Part shown: positions 23,710 through 35,500 of the stretch, piece by piece
Layout: each line of letters starts with the position of its first letter
How positions within the stretch are numbered: the stretch's first letter is position 1
Program-made: the position numbers and the translations under genes
The notes under the pieces: model-generated
What the model saw: only the letters and a program-made list of their open reading frames with translations
Database searches by the model: none
Told to the model about the DNA's origin: nothing
Source: Sphagnum magellanicum
Lineage: Eukaryota > Streptophyta > Sphagnopsida > Sphagnales > Sphagnaceae
Assembly: GCA_021904315.1 (NCBI GenBank)
Contig: CM038919.1
Span: forward strand, 8,804,001 to 8,868,000
Direction: 5' to 3'
Length of the DNA stretch: 64,000 nucleotides

Positions 23710-24950
23710 TCAAAACTCTCCCAAGAAACTACAACAACATATCCCTAGGAGCAACTTGATGAATAATATTGAAATTATCGTTGGGATAAGTGGGTGACAA
23801 TCCCTTTGACCCATTGTGGAAGTAACAATAACTGAATCAAAGAAATCATTGCGAATTGAACCATGTGCCACTACAGATTGGTTGTTGTCCACTCCAAGGT
23901 CAATAACAAGCAGGTCGAATGTGATATGAAAAACCTTGATCAAGAAAAGGAAAAGTTGAAACATGAACTTGTTGTTGGCCTTGACCTCTCCAAACTCCAT
24001 TTGTACACATAAAATGCCATTGTATTTTTCATGCAACTTTTCATGTAATTTCTCATAGTTGATCCTTGTCCTTTCTACCTCTATTTTCATGTCATCAAAA
24101 AGCTTGCTAGTGTTCCTCCCATTTGATGTAGGAATGGTTTTATTTTCACTGAAAGGGCTAAGCACATGGCTACGATTTTTGTGGTGCTCTGCAACATATA
24201 GTTCCCAATGAATGAACTCAAATTGCAATTGCTCTTGCTAGGATTGCAATTGAGACCTATTTGCAACCCACTTTTCATGTCTTGCTGAATTGGTTTCTAA
24301 CAGGAATGTGATTTTTGCAAAGGAAGAACACAGTGACGAATGAGCCTTTGCAAGCGCCATTTGCATTGCTTCCATTGTCTTCTCCTTGTCTGAAACCAAT
24401 TGTGAGCTTTTAACAAGATAATTTGTGAGCTTTTGTTTCTTTACATTCCATTTGATTTCCAAGGTTTCTAGCCTCTACTACAAAAGTCTCTACTTCTCAC
24501 ATACCTCATGCAAGTTTTTCTCCAAGATAATATTGTGCTTTTGAAGTGCAATAAACTCCATGTTTTTGCAAGCCATGTAACTTGCCAACTTCATGTTATC
24601 TGTAGTGAGGATGTCTTTTTCCTCTTCCCATTTGTTTTTAGATACATTGTATACATCAATGAATGTTTCCAAATTCTCTTGCACATGTTTTGCCTTTGTT
24701 TCAATCCGATGCATGTCCTTTTTTAACTACAAACATCTTTAGTTCTTTCTCCAAGGCCAAGTTCTTCACATGCACCAACTTGACACCCAAATGATGTATG
24801 TCAGATTTGATAATTGAATTATCTAAATCTAATCTATTAAAATCTCTAAGAAGTTTAGATTTTTCAATTATAGCAAGTTGCTCCGATTTCGTTTTTTCTT
24901 CAAACACTTTTGCAAGTTCTTTCTAGAGGACAAGGAGACAACCTGATATG
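23710..24950 (-). pseudogene. Decayed long coiled-coil protein, unidentified
   Basis: On the minus strand, consecutive segments at 24907-24701, 24714-24490, 24462-24238 and 24228-23710 follow one another with short frame changes and read as one highly charged alpha-helical protein (EEKTKSEQLAIIEKSKLLRD, KNKWEEEKDILTTDNMKLAS, SSQLVSDKEKTMEAMQMALA, EVERTRINYEKLHEKLHEKY). Heptad-like Leu and charged residues run through about 400 residues, so a long coiled coil is likely. Frameshifts and stops between segments show it is no longer functional. I do not recognise the family. It has the same strand as the helicase and Ulp1 fragments about 2 kb downstream, so it may be a gene or cargo of the same element, or a captured host gene. 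Confidence 0.45.
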
Positions 24951-25426
24951 AAGCTTTTTGCTTTGGACTCAAATTTATATGTTGCAAAAGAAGTAGATTC
25001 CATCTATAAAACAATAAATTTCATTCAGGTGTTAATTTTTTATTTTTCATCATGGTGTAATTCCTTTGATTTATTATTGATGACTTCATGTTTTGATGGT
25101 AATACAAGGGTTGCAACTTGTAATTCAAGTAACCAACTTTGCATATGTGTTTGGAACTACATGAACTATCGCATCAAGTTGACATCACAAATTGTTAAAG
25201 CTTTGTTCCTTCTTTAACAATTTTTTTAATTCATGAATCACAACATTGATGTGTGCAAAGTGGACTCTATATTTGATCATTGTGTAATTATGTTGACAAG
25301 TTGTGATGATAAGCAATTGAAAGATAAAAATTGGAATAAGGTTTATTTGCAATGACCTACCTTCCTTTGTGAATTATTAACTTTTACCTTCTCAACCCAA
25401 ATAACACAAGACAAATTGGGGTGCTA

Positions 25427-25644
25427 AAAGATTTTGTCATTGGAATTTATTAAATATTTAAAACAAGATCACAAGATGATCGGCACTTTACTTCAACAAT
25501 CGAATAGACGATTTGAAAATTTCAATCATCTATTCAATCAGAGCTTCCCTTTCTCAAAGATGAACAAGCTCCCATATCCTATTAAAACTATGATTTTATC
25601 TATAGAACACCTTTTCATTCTTGAAATTTAATGACAAAATCTTC
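25427..25644. repeat. Inverted repeat, about 20-bp arms, 180-bp loop
   Basis: AAGATTTTGTCATTGGAATT on the left pairs with AAATTTAATGACAAAATCTT on the right with few mismatches. Probably a small non-autonomous DNA element. Confidence 0.6.
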
Positions 25645-25734
25645 TAAAATGTTAAGAAATTTTTCATAACATTTTTTCATGAATTTTACATTGTTGCACT
25701 ATGCCAACAACTTGGGTTTTTGATTGGATGTAAT

Positions 25735-25905
25735 TTAAGGCATTCCATGTCAACATGGGTGTCTAGTCCATGACTAGACATACGACTAGCAATGGAATGC
25801 CTTAAATTTCAGCATCAGTGTTGATTAGACATTGGGTGCACTATTAAATTTCAGCATGGTTCTTCATGTTGTCACCCATGCTGAAATTTAAGGCGTTCCA
25901 TTGCC
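25735..25905. repeat. Nested palindromic repeats
   Basis: ATTTAAGGCATTCCATG pairs with CAATGGAATGCCTTAAAT, and the downstream block CATGCTGAAATTTAAGGCGT repeats the same arm beside TTTCAGCATGG. This looks like an inverted-repeat element with a second, partial copy. Confidence 0.6.
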
Positions 25906-26435
25906 CAATGGCCAAATTAGTGACAATTATTCACAATGACCAAAACAACATTATATTGGATGTCTTCAAGGAGGATTTCCTTCATTGTTGCCATAAATCC
26001 CATGTTTACCCTTTGATTAAAACTAGTATCTCCATCATTCGCAAATTTTGGTCTCTTCTTCTATATTTCATGCTTGTATACCAATAATATTTGTAGGTCC
26101 TAGTTAATGTCTATACAAAATAACTTTTCCATCCTCAAGTTTAATAAATTTCGTTTCTTATTTTTGTTTATCTTCAAGAAGAAATCTTTCTCATTAAGCT
26201 TTGAAAGCATGGAAAAAATATCTTGAGTCATTGGAGTCATTACATTAAGAATGAAGTTCTTAAAATATGTTGAAAAATCAATCATGGTAATAGAATTATT
26301 GACAAAGTTGGCCATTGCCAAAACTAGTATGCTTAGTTTTGTCAAAACTTCGGATGTGAACTTGACAATAAAATTATCTCTAAAGTTTGAATAATTTTGA
26401 GTGAACACAATTGGTTTCAAGAAAATATGAGGCAA
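25900..26435 (-). pseudogene. Coding-like minus-strand fragment, unidentified
   Basis: A 111-residue frame (26435-26100) continues, after stops, into a stretch reading RVNMGFMATMKEILLEDIQY at about 26005-25945. Codon-like composition and the common strand suggest decayed coding sequence of the same region as the coiled-coil and Ulp1 pieces. No domain is recognised. Confidence 0.25.
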
Positions 26436-26689
26436 GTGGGAAATTTGTTGTTTGAAGATTTATGCAACAAAAAAAATCCAGCCCTCAAAAATCTTTTCCT
26501 CCAAAAGTTAAGCCCAAATGAGTTTGGCACCAAGTTTACCTCTATCTTTGTGCAACATCTTGTTGCACAAGGGTGCAAAATCACATCCTCATGAGGCCTT
26601 TATGTATCTACATCCCATAAGGTCTTTGTGTGTCTTGGTGAAGCTATGAACTTCATTGGAAGTGTTGCAATTGGGCATTGTTGATTTCA

Positions 26690-27540
26690 TAGTTTGTTGC
26701 TAGCCCAAATTTTTTAATTCACCTTCATATATTTTTTGCTTCATGTTTAAGGTTTATTTGGTTGTGAGCGCTTTAAGTGAATAACTAAAATTAGCCTTCA
26801 CATTTTTTTCAAAAATTTTGTTCAACATTTGCAATCTCACTTCATAGCCTAGTGAAATCACCAATTGTATATTTTATGAAACACTAGAAATAAAAAGACA
26901 TTTTTTGGTATGCTATGATATAATAAAATATTGGAAATACATACTATTAAAATTGAAAATATTATAGGCATATTTTCATAATGAATTAAATAGATTCCCT
27001 ATTTACATTTACATAAATTATGATTTTTACTTCCTAAATATTAGTTGCACCATTTTTTTGTTACACATTATTTGGAAAAAAATGAAAAACATTTCCCGAA
27101 GACCCATAGCCCATTGCTTGCCCAAAATTTACAACTCTTCTTCATTTGTTTTTGTCTTCATGTTTATGGCTTTTTTAATGTTGAGGGTGCTTGAAAAAAA
27201 TTGTTAAAAGTTGTTAACTTTGACATTTTTCCAAGGATGTTGCTTAAGGCTTTCAATCCGACCCATAGGCTATTGCTTGCCCAACATTTGGAACTTGCAC
27301 CTTCATTTTGTCCAATTTTCATGTTTGTTGTTGTTGCGGTGAGCGATTGAAATAGATGGCTGAAATTTATCTTAATATTCTTGTTAAGGATTTTGCTCAA
27401 TGCTTTGAGTCCCACCCATAGCTCATTACTTCCATATAATTTGGAACCTAGCCTTCATTTGTTTCAATCACCATATTTATTTATGGCTCTTTTGTTGGAT
27501 GTGTTTGAACAAGGTGGCTAAAATTCCTTGACATTTTCGC
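26690..27540. repeat. Degenerate tandem repeat, about 150-bp period
   Basis: The block CCCATAGCCCATTGCTTGCC, TTCATTTGTTTTTGTCTTCATG, GGCT..GAGGGTGCTTGAA, TTGACATTTTTCC recurs at about 27100, 27250 and 27400, with a weaker copy near 26690. Open frames on the minus strand here are repeats of the unit (GLKALSKIL, GLKALSNIL). Confidence 0.65.
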
Positions 27541-27559
27541 GCACAATGATGGGATTTCC

Positions 27560-27880
27560 CAAGTTGAATCCTAGAAGCCTAAACTAAACCTTAATCATGA
27601 CCTTAAAATGTGAACCTCAATAGTTGAAGCCTAAGCCTAACCTTAACCTTAAAATTTGAATGCCCAAAAATTGAAGCCCAAATTCTATGTATACCAAAGG
27701 CCATTTTCCAATGTTGAAGCCCCAAAGGCCAAACCCTAAAAGCCCAGTCTTAAACCTAACCCCTAACCCTAAAATGGGACATCCCAAATTTACTACCCAA
27801 ACCATAACCGTAAAATGTGAACCCTAAACATTAAAGGGTGGCCCAAACCATAAGACCCCAAGCCCAAAAATGAAAATAAA
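27560..27880. repeat. Degenerate CCTAA/CCCTAA-rich tract
   Basis: Many loosely spaced AACCTTAA, AACCCTAAA and GCCCAAA words. It resembles a decayed telomere-like or minisatellite array rather than coding DNA. Confidence 0.5.
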
Positions 27881-30660
27881 CCATGAACTTGAGTAGGGGA
27901 AAAAAAGTAAGCAGTGAACCCTAGTTTAGCGGGTTTGTACCCACTTTTGAGTTTTCATCCCCACTTTGTGCGACTTTAAAGATAACCCCAAATTAGGTCA
28001 GAAACTGCAAATTGGGAGCCAACCTTGGACAGAGACCGTTGATGACATTATAAATAACTTTAATTTACACAATGATTTTCATCCATCCATGGACAGAATA
28101 AATAGTGCAATTGCCCTGTTGTTGTAAACCCAAATTTCACAACAACCGGGTTTAAAGTTCAAACCTGTTATCCATAACAACAGTTGTGTGCACATATTGT
28201 TCTGAAATATTTTTTTTTCTTCTAAATTTCAATTTTATTTTCTATAGGGACTTTCTAAAATATTTAATTTCAAAGCATGCATGTGAATTTTATTTTCTTC
28301 AAATATTGATTTCAGAATGTCATATACAATATGTTTCATGTCAACTCATCATGTTGATGAAAATTTCACTTAAACCTGCACTCCTTCAAAACAAGTGTCA
28401 TGGCGATTGTTTGCTCTTCACAAGCATCATTTTTGTTACCTTGTAAAACATTTTCCTCTCAATGCTCAAGCTTTGTGAGTTTTTGGCAATTGGGTCAATG
28501 TTGTTGGCCCTTATTTCAGGTCATGGCCTCATCCTAGGGCCTTAAACCCACAGTTTAATCAGCAGAACTCTTCTGTATAGGAGAAGGGTCTCTATTTCAA
28601 GACCCTTCCTGCTTTCAAAGAGACCAGCAGAAGTGAACAACATATCATTCAAAGAGACAAAGAGAATGCATTCTCCATGATTCAATGTGTATACCAAACC
28701 AGTGAGAGCATGGAATTCAATGTTTCAAGACTGTTCAATAGGATGCCCACATGGTGAGGGTCTCTATCCTATTGTGATCCATGAGCTCAGTTTAAAGTAC
28801 CTTTACATCAACAGTGGAAGCTTGCAGCTCTGCATGATTTAGGGTTTAGGGTTTAGGCCTAGAGGACATGATCAACTAGATGATGTCCTGTTTGTCAAAC
28901 CTATTCAGATTTTGTGGATGGCACTTTGCAGATGAGCATTCATGCTAATTCGGTGGAGATGTGAAAACACATTGCAAAACAAGTTCCACAAGTGGTGCAG
29001 TCAGGAAATTCCATTGCTCACCTTGTTGCTTTCAAACATGATCAGATTCTTCTGCTGATGACAAAATTGGGATGTCAGAGCAAACTCAATTGTCAGGGGA
29101 AGAGAATGGCAGTAGGAATTCATATCACAATTGGAATCGTGTACCTGGATTGCTGTGCATATAATGAAGTATATGCATTTGTTGCAGATGAATTTGAAGA
29201 TGATTTTGAACTGTGTTCTAAAATGATCAAAATCTTTGCAAAATTAGAGATGTGGTTCAGGTTGGTGCATGATGGCTGCTGGGTCTGTTTCAGATCATAT
29301 TTTTGGCATCAATTTTCAAAGGGATTCTTTCTTCAAAGGAATATTTTGTTGATTTTTGTTACAAAACTCAAATTGCCAAAAACTATAAACCCTAAGTATT
29401 TTGAATTTTTTTCAGTATTGGTTTTTCTCATGTTTTGGACATACATTTGCAGCCATTTGTTCTGAATTGGTCATCAAGAATCCAAACTTTGAAGATAAGT
29501 TTCAAGGATTCCACTTTCAAGTTTCAAGACTTTCTGATTGTGGTTTTTTGCAAAAAAAATAATCAAAGAACCATCAGCAGGTTTCATGAAAGAATTGACA
29601 AGTTCAAGATAGGTAGAACAACTGCTTGAGCAATGATCTATTGTATCTCCCCATTTTGTTTCATCAAGTTATATGCGCAATGTACATATAAATATAACAC
29701 CAATTTGTTTGTGCCTTGCAACTTAGAAACTGGCTATAATTTTAAAGACTGAATCCAGTACAGGTTCAAGGTATTGTTATTTGTCAAAAACCTGTAAACT
29801 ATACTCGATAGAGAATTTGTTAAAGAACTGGCAGTATACCATACCTGCTCTCAAAGTTAGCCAAATCCCCACCACCGGTTCATACCCTTCAATTCAAATT
29901 TCTAAAACAACCAGAACCCATTCTTCTTAAGATGAGAAAAGTTATGAACTGGTTATCAACCCTAAACCCTAAACCTGGTTTATCAACCTGGATATACACC
30001 AAATTACCCAAAGGGCCTCAAAAATATTCAAAGAACTGATTTTGTTATATGACTGTTTTTGAAATTATGAAAAATTCAAAGAACCAACCAGAGAACCTTC
30101 TTCTCCAGTTCTTTCATGAAAACTGTCAATTCTTTAGGGTTTTTGAAATAACTGGAATCAGCGGTTTTTCAATTCTGAGAATCTTCAAAGAACCAGAACC
30201 AATGGTTCTCTGATTCTGCAATATCTAAAGAACTCAAACTGGGGGTTCTCTGAAATTTCAAAGAACCGCACAACACTAGTTTAGAACTGTTCATGAACTC
30301 TCTTCACTTCTCTATTGTTTCTTTGAGCTTCAATGCAAAATACATGTCTTGGATTGAATTGATGAGGTGACAAATGAACTGACTCACCACCACAAGTGTC
30401 TATATCTAATATCAATTGATATTTTCAAAACCATTTGCTACACAGTTGGATGTGAAATTTATTAACGTGTTTGAAGTGAAAGATTGCTTGTTGTGGCTTT
30501 CAAATTCGCTATGGATCGATCAAAGGTGATTTGACCACACACATATATATATGCCTTTAGCATGAGATCCATTGTGAGACGAGAAGGAAGTTGAGGATGA
30601 AGAGCATGGGCTTTGAAAAGCTCTACAATTGGATCATAAACACATAGTATCCAAGGCTTA
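27881..30660. other. Intergenic
   Basis: Contains a telomere-like array at 28838-28857 (three TTTAGGG units) and CCCTAAA words near 29962. The plus-strand open frame at 28992-29465 (157 codons) has no recognised domain. Short words around AAAGAACC recur at 30050-30260 as a degenerate minisatellite. Confidence 0.5.
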
Positions 30661-30664
30661 TTTT

Positions 30665-30830
30665 CGGTTGGTATGATGCAGATATAAACCTAGTATTGAG
30701 ATTGCTACAACCTTGGTATGAAGTTGGGATTACTTCAGGTCTCTAAAAGGGTAAGTTTAAGTACTAATAGGAGGTTGGTATTACTTCATGTCCCTAGTGT
30801 TTATTAGGCAAGTACATGTACCAAGGTTGA
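30665..30830 (+). repeat. Dispersed repeat R3, copy 1
   Basis: Shares GATATAAACCTAGTATTGA, ATTGCTAC and GGTTGGTATTACTTCATGTC with 55695-55825. Rich in TTGGTAT words. No coding sequence. Confidence 0.55.
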
Positions 30831-31369
30831 TATTGCCCCAAGTTACACCGGTCTTATGGGTTTTTTGAGACCAGGACTTGTAGCATCTAGTGTACACAGG
30901 CCGGTGACTGAACATTTAGTGTGTCAGTCAGCTACTGGGTGCCTCCTTTGTTTCTGGTGTTTCAAGATAAAGTGTAGAGGAGTAGAGGGCACACCCAAGG
31001 CCCTTTAACTCACTTAAATCAAGTCAAAATTGAGGAGGTTATGCCCTTCTAAAGATTTGGTGATAAAAAATGACCAGAAAAAAAGAGCTTGGAACATATC
31101 AGAGCTCAAGATAGTTTACTTACTCACCTATAACCAAACAAGGATATCGTCTTTTATGGATGTCTTCTGTCCTATCATCAAAATAGATGAAAGTCTCAAA
31201 TCCACACATTTACAAAGTAACCATTCAGTTTTGAATGTGTGGTCCAGATCTTCACAAAAGTTAGGGCTATGAATCAACAATAATGGGAGTAGAAGCTCTT
31301 GCTCACCAAATTGTCACAAGTTTGTGGGTGCAGTGGTGGGCATAACAAATCTGTTGTGCATCTATGGGC

Positions 31370-31610
31370 GTTGGATTTTTTGGACACCTGTCACTAGGAA
31401 ACACGGTTGCACACTAGGCACCGGTTTTCTTGAACAATTGTCAGGTAGAAGCGGGAGCTTTCTACTCCCACTTTCTACCACAATGATGGTTTTTGAAAAT
31501 TTGATGCCAACAAACATTGGTTTTCTTGGACATCTATCACCAAGAACAATGGGCGCGGGTTTTCTTAGAGGTTTGTTGCTAGGAAGAAGCAACAAGCAAC
31601 GCATCACATG
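31370..31610 (+). repeat. Degenerate minisatellite (TTTTCTTGGACAxxTxTCAC)
   Basis: Four related units: GATTTTTTGGACACCTGTCA, GGTTTTCTTGAACAATTGTC, GGTTTTCTTGGACATCTATC and GGTTTTCTTAGAGGTTTGTT. The open frames on both strands across it follow from the repeat. Confidence 0.5.
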
Positions 31611-31687
31611 CTAGATGACAACGTCAAGAAGAAGAAGTGCATCAATAGGAATAACACATCACCAGAAGAAGATGCACTTGAGCTCGC

Positions 31688-31952
31688 CTAAATGTTGCTA
31701 AAGATTTTGGTTATATTTTATGTTCTTGAAACTTTTAGTTCCAAGCTCCATCATTGTTGTAACCTACCTAAATGTTGCTACAAATTTTGGTTGTATTTCA
31801 TGTTCTTGAAACTTTCAACTCTAAGTTCCACCATTGTTATAGCCTATTTGAATGTTAATGTAGATTTTTTAGGTTGTATTTCATATTCTTGAAACTTTCA
31901 ACTCCAAGCTCCATCATTGTTGTAACCTACTTAATTGTTGTTACATATTTTA
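31688..31952 (+). repeat. About 83-bp tandem repeat, left part
   Basis: Three and a half units of AATGTTGCTA, TTTTGGTTGTATTTCATG, TTCTTGAAACTTTCAACTCC, AAGCTCCATCATTGTTGTAA. The fourth unit is broken by the CACTA-type element at 31953 and resumes at 33054. Confidence 0.85.
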
Positions 31953-33053
31953 CATTAAAAAAAATCATGATTTTTCAAAAGGTTCAATTTGACTAAAATG
32001 TTCACATTGACCAAAAGGATGTTCACTTTGATTAAAAACGTGAAGTATGAAAAACACATGATTCTTTTGGTTGGTTTTTTTGACTAAAGTGACCATTTTG
32101 ACCAAGTGTTAAGTCGTACATCTAATAAAAAAGGACAAATTTTTTAAATGGTCCATCGAAATGCTCATGGCCTAATCAAATCAATCATACTAAATGGCCA
32201 TGCTTAGTCAAATTGGCCATATTAATTTGGTTAGCTAGCCTACTTGTTATGTTTACTAAACTACCTAGCTACCTAGTTACTTACCTACCATGTACCTACT
32301 TATGTCTTACTTGCCTATTACTATTTACCTATTATTTACCAAAATTACCTATTTATCTACATGCCTACTTATATTTTATTTATCTATTTACTTATTTAGT
32401 ATTTACTCACATACCTACCTATAATTTATATAAATAAGTATGAACATTTAAAAACATAGGTAGGTAGGCATGTCTACCTACCTATCTACTTAGTTAACCT
32501 ACTAACCTACTTATGAAAAAAATTGAAGTTCAAATGTTGTTATACACATTGACAAAAAATTTCATGGAAGTTCAAAAATACATGTTAAATCCATTTTGTA
32601 TCATATTGTTTTACAAAATCGTGGGGTGGTTTGATGGCCAAGACATTGGTGTGAAACCAAGGAGACCAAGTTTCAATTCCTTTTACCAACATATACTATG
32701 TGGAGTATGTATATTTATATATATACCTTGTGCATGTGTGTAAATGTATAATACATAGGTGGGTTGTGGATAGGTAGGTAGGAGGTCACAATGGGTAGGT
32801 AAGTCATGGGTGGGTGAGTAAATATATATTTATTATTTATTTATTATTTACATTATTATATTTACAAATTGAACTACTTTTTTGGGTTGCCCAAATTTTT
32901 GTCTAATTTGATTAGTCAAAAAAACCATTAGTCAAGTTGGACATGTTCAAGTTGACTTGTCCAATATGACTAAGTGGTCAAATTGACCAAATGTCAAAAT
33001 GATTGGTTTTTGGTTTAGTTTTCTAATCAAATAAACCATGATTTCTTGTAGTG
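31953..33053. mobile_element. 1.1-kb CACTA-type non-autonomous transposon
   Basis: The right end, read inward, is CACTACAAGAAATCATGGTT. The left end is CATTAAAAAAAATCATGATT, matching it with four differences. The element splits an 83-bp tandem repeat exactly within a TTTTGGTTG word, with TTA to the left and TTG to the right as an aged 3-bp target duplication. Subterminal regions carry many TTGACTAA / TTGACCAA words in both orientations, as CACTA ends often do. The middle is a TACC/ACCT-rich minisatellite (about 32230-32510 and 32755-32820). No transposase frame is present. Confidence 0.85.
32620..32700 (+). repeat. tRNA-like segment inside the CACTA element (possible SINE remnant)
   Basis: GTGGTTTGATGGCCAAGACA and a following GACCAAGTTTCAATTCC resemble the A and B boxes of a tRNA-derived promoter at normal spacing. 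No tRNA fold could be completed. Confidence 0.25.
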
Positions 33054-33290
33054 TTGGTTGTATTTCATGTTCTTGAAACTTTTAGCTCCAAGCTCCATCA
33101 TTGCTATAACTTACATTAATTTTCTAGACATGTATTTGAACTCGAAATTTCAATGTTGCTAAAGTTTATTAAGGTTGTATGGACATTTTCTTGAAACTTT
33201 CATTTTGAAATTCCATCATTGTTGTGGCTTGCATTGGTTTTTTGGATGTGTTTTTGAAACTTTGAACTCAAAATTTTAATATTGTTGAGC
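33054..33290 (+). repeat. 83-bp tandem repeat, right part (diverged)
   Basis: Resumes the unit with TTGGTTGTATTTCATG, TTCTTGAAACTTTTAGCTCC and CCATCATTGCTATAA, followed by two increasingly diverged units. Confidence 0.75.
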
Positions 33291-34207
33291 CCTATTTTGG
33301 TCTTCCAGTCTTCTAGGTGTTCTTGAGGTGCTTCTACTTGGTTCATGCTTTGGTGATCCTAGATTATGTTCTTTTTTAGTTATGGTTATGATGGTGACCA
33401 TATGTATCCCTTTTATTTAATCAGCAAAAGGCAACAACCTTACTACTCAACACCCTTTTGTTTGTTGTTTAGTTCGTGCTTGTTGCTTAGTCTATTGTTG
33501 AACCCAAGTTATGCATCCAAGATTGGCACACATGTACTTATGTGGATTTGTTCACAAGCCTACCTAAAAGTTTTAGTGAAATCTATCATCAACCTCCTTG
33601 ATAGCTATTAGAGTCCAAGTTGCAATAAATTGTGTTCTAACACACTTTTCAACAACTTTGATAGCTGCTCTATCTGTTACAATCCCCAACTATGTTATTC
33701 TTTTGGCTCATTTATCCTCTTTTTCTTTTGTTTTCCCTTCTTTGATTTTTGCTATAGCTGCCTTGTCCATGGTTTTTATCTTTACAATGTTTAAATATTC
33801 AGCAAAAGTCACAACATGTGATTAAAAGTAATCAACTAATGGCTCCTTTCCCCTTGTGCATCTTATAAGTAAATGAGGTAATGAGAACAATTTGTGTAAC
33901 CTCATGGCTTCCTAAGTTTGATTTGGAGTAACTTCATTTAGGTTTATAATCTCTTCTAGTTGTTATTTTATCACAGTAAGGCTTTGAGGCATGTCTACAT
34001 AATAGTGTTGGTCAAATTATAACATGCCGGTAGGATGACCTTCAAATGTTGTTTGATGGACTGATGGTTTAGCTATATGGAAAAGTTCTACAATAGTAAA
34101 TTCTTCCTTCCATTGTTGACTTTTATTGCAATTAATTTGTTCATTTGATGTGTATTCGTCTTGATCATCTCCATGGTTATTGATGCTTGTTGTAGTGTAA
34201 ATTTCTA
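33291..34207. other. Intergenic
   Basis: No gene or organised repeat is recognised. Confidence 0.5.
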
Positions 34208-35500
34208 AAGGTCAAGTCTTGTTGTCCATTGCCTTGGGGTTGAAGGGCCAAATACTTGTAGCCTTGAACCTAGCCTTGATGTTTTTTTTCATGAGAGATT
34301 TATCTATGGCATGGTCTACCCATCCAGCCATAGTGATTTTATCTAGTTCCATGTGATTGCTTTTAAACCTAGTTGCATCCTTAACCTTTCTGAATGTTGT
34401 TTTAAATTGCTTGAAACAAGACACATTTAATGGTTATAGAGCATGTGATATATAAAATGGTAAGGTAATCATTTGAAATTCAAACTCTGGTGCTTGTTCT
34501 ATTGTTTATAGGGTAACATGATTGCCATGCCCATCCAAAATTAACAAGTGTCGATTGGTACAAAACACTCCACCTATAATAGAATTTTTGAAAAAAATTA
34601 ATGATTCCTTGAACAAAAAATAAATCATCCAAGCTCTTTTTTGCATTGCCATGCAAGTTCTTGGTTTACAAAGTTTGATGTAATCATTTTGTAGTCTTTC
34701 ACCTTTGAAAATGTGGAACCTTGGTAAAACACCTCCTACAACATTTACTGCACAATTATAGTTAACCACTCCCGAGACTTGGGGATGGTGCTATAAATTG
34801 CATTTGATCCTCTCTTAGTTAAAACCCGTGTTCCAAATTGTTTACTAGCCTAAATTCTTATTTCATCTGAATTCCATACATGATTTATAGTGTAATTATG
34901 TTGGTTGTATAGTGACTATAGGTTGGTGTGAAATGAATTGTAGGAAATAAGTGTTAGTCCTTGTGTTCTATAGACTTCCAATCCTGCTACTTATCAAATG
35001 TTCACTTCTAGGTGTTTCCATTTGAACCAATACCACTAGCTATTACTTGGTTTTCCATCTCGGAATGGTCTATCCTTTGTTTGTTTTAGCTCTACAACCT
35101 TCATCTTTAGTTATTCTAGGCTTATGGACAATCCGCATTCTTGTATGTTTAAGGTCCACTTGATCACTACAAGATCTTCTTTTTCTATAAACACACCTTA
35201 TAGCCCCATCTTTTCAGATATGGTTTTCCCATTTAGGTGGTCAACAATGGAATTCATTGGGATGTTCCATGATTTGTTGGCCCTCCTTAAGGAATGTGTC
35301 CCTTTTTCAACAACATCCATTGCTACTTCTAACATTTCATCTATCCACATGCTTCTCTCGGTTTTTGGAAGCACTAAATTCAACTATGGTGTTGATATTT
35401 TGCTTTGTGGGTTAGGAATAAGGGGAAGATTTTCCTTGTTATTTGCAAACTTTGCTACTTGCAAATCCAACTTGTTGCTCCATCTCTTGTGAGGGACTAT
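34208..35500 (-). pseudogene. pogo/Tigger-like DDE transposase, dead
   Basis: Cut-and-paste transposase of the Tc1/mariner-pogo group (CENP-B/Jerky-like). Reading the minus strand: a Psq/CENP-B-type helix-turn-helix at 35383-35198 (SLRRANKSWNIPMNSIVDHL, NGKTISEKMG); a linker with IKWTLNIQECGLSIS; the first catalytic Asp in HVWNSDE at about 34875; a DDE core at 34769-34506 (MAMQKRAWM, LLILDGHGNHVTL, giving the second Asp); then SCFKQFKTTFRK and IWPFNPKAMD at 34424-34212. The third catalytic Asp, expected in the PLD before SCFK, reads PLN. Several in-frame stops (after EKMGL, after NSDEIRI) and a frameshift near 34768 confirm inactivation. Terminal inverted repeats were not located. Confidence 0.85.

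Noticed and set aside
28992..29465. 157-codon plus-strand open frame
   Set aside because: No domain, no convincing composition, no promoter or splice context; length is possible by chance in this AT-rich DNA.
32513..32743. 76-codon open frame inside the CACTA element
   Set aside because: No resemblance to a CACTA transposase; it spans the tRNA-like segment and simple repeats.
35164..35180. CACTACAAGATC, resembling a CACTA terminus
   Set aside because: On the other strand it is part of the transposase coding sequence (EEDLVVI); no partner end or subterminal repeats nearby.
35124..35492. 122-codon plus-strand open frame
   Set aside because: It is antisense to the pogo-like transposase N-terminus, which has clear protein motifs.
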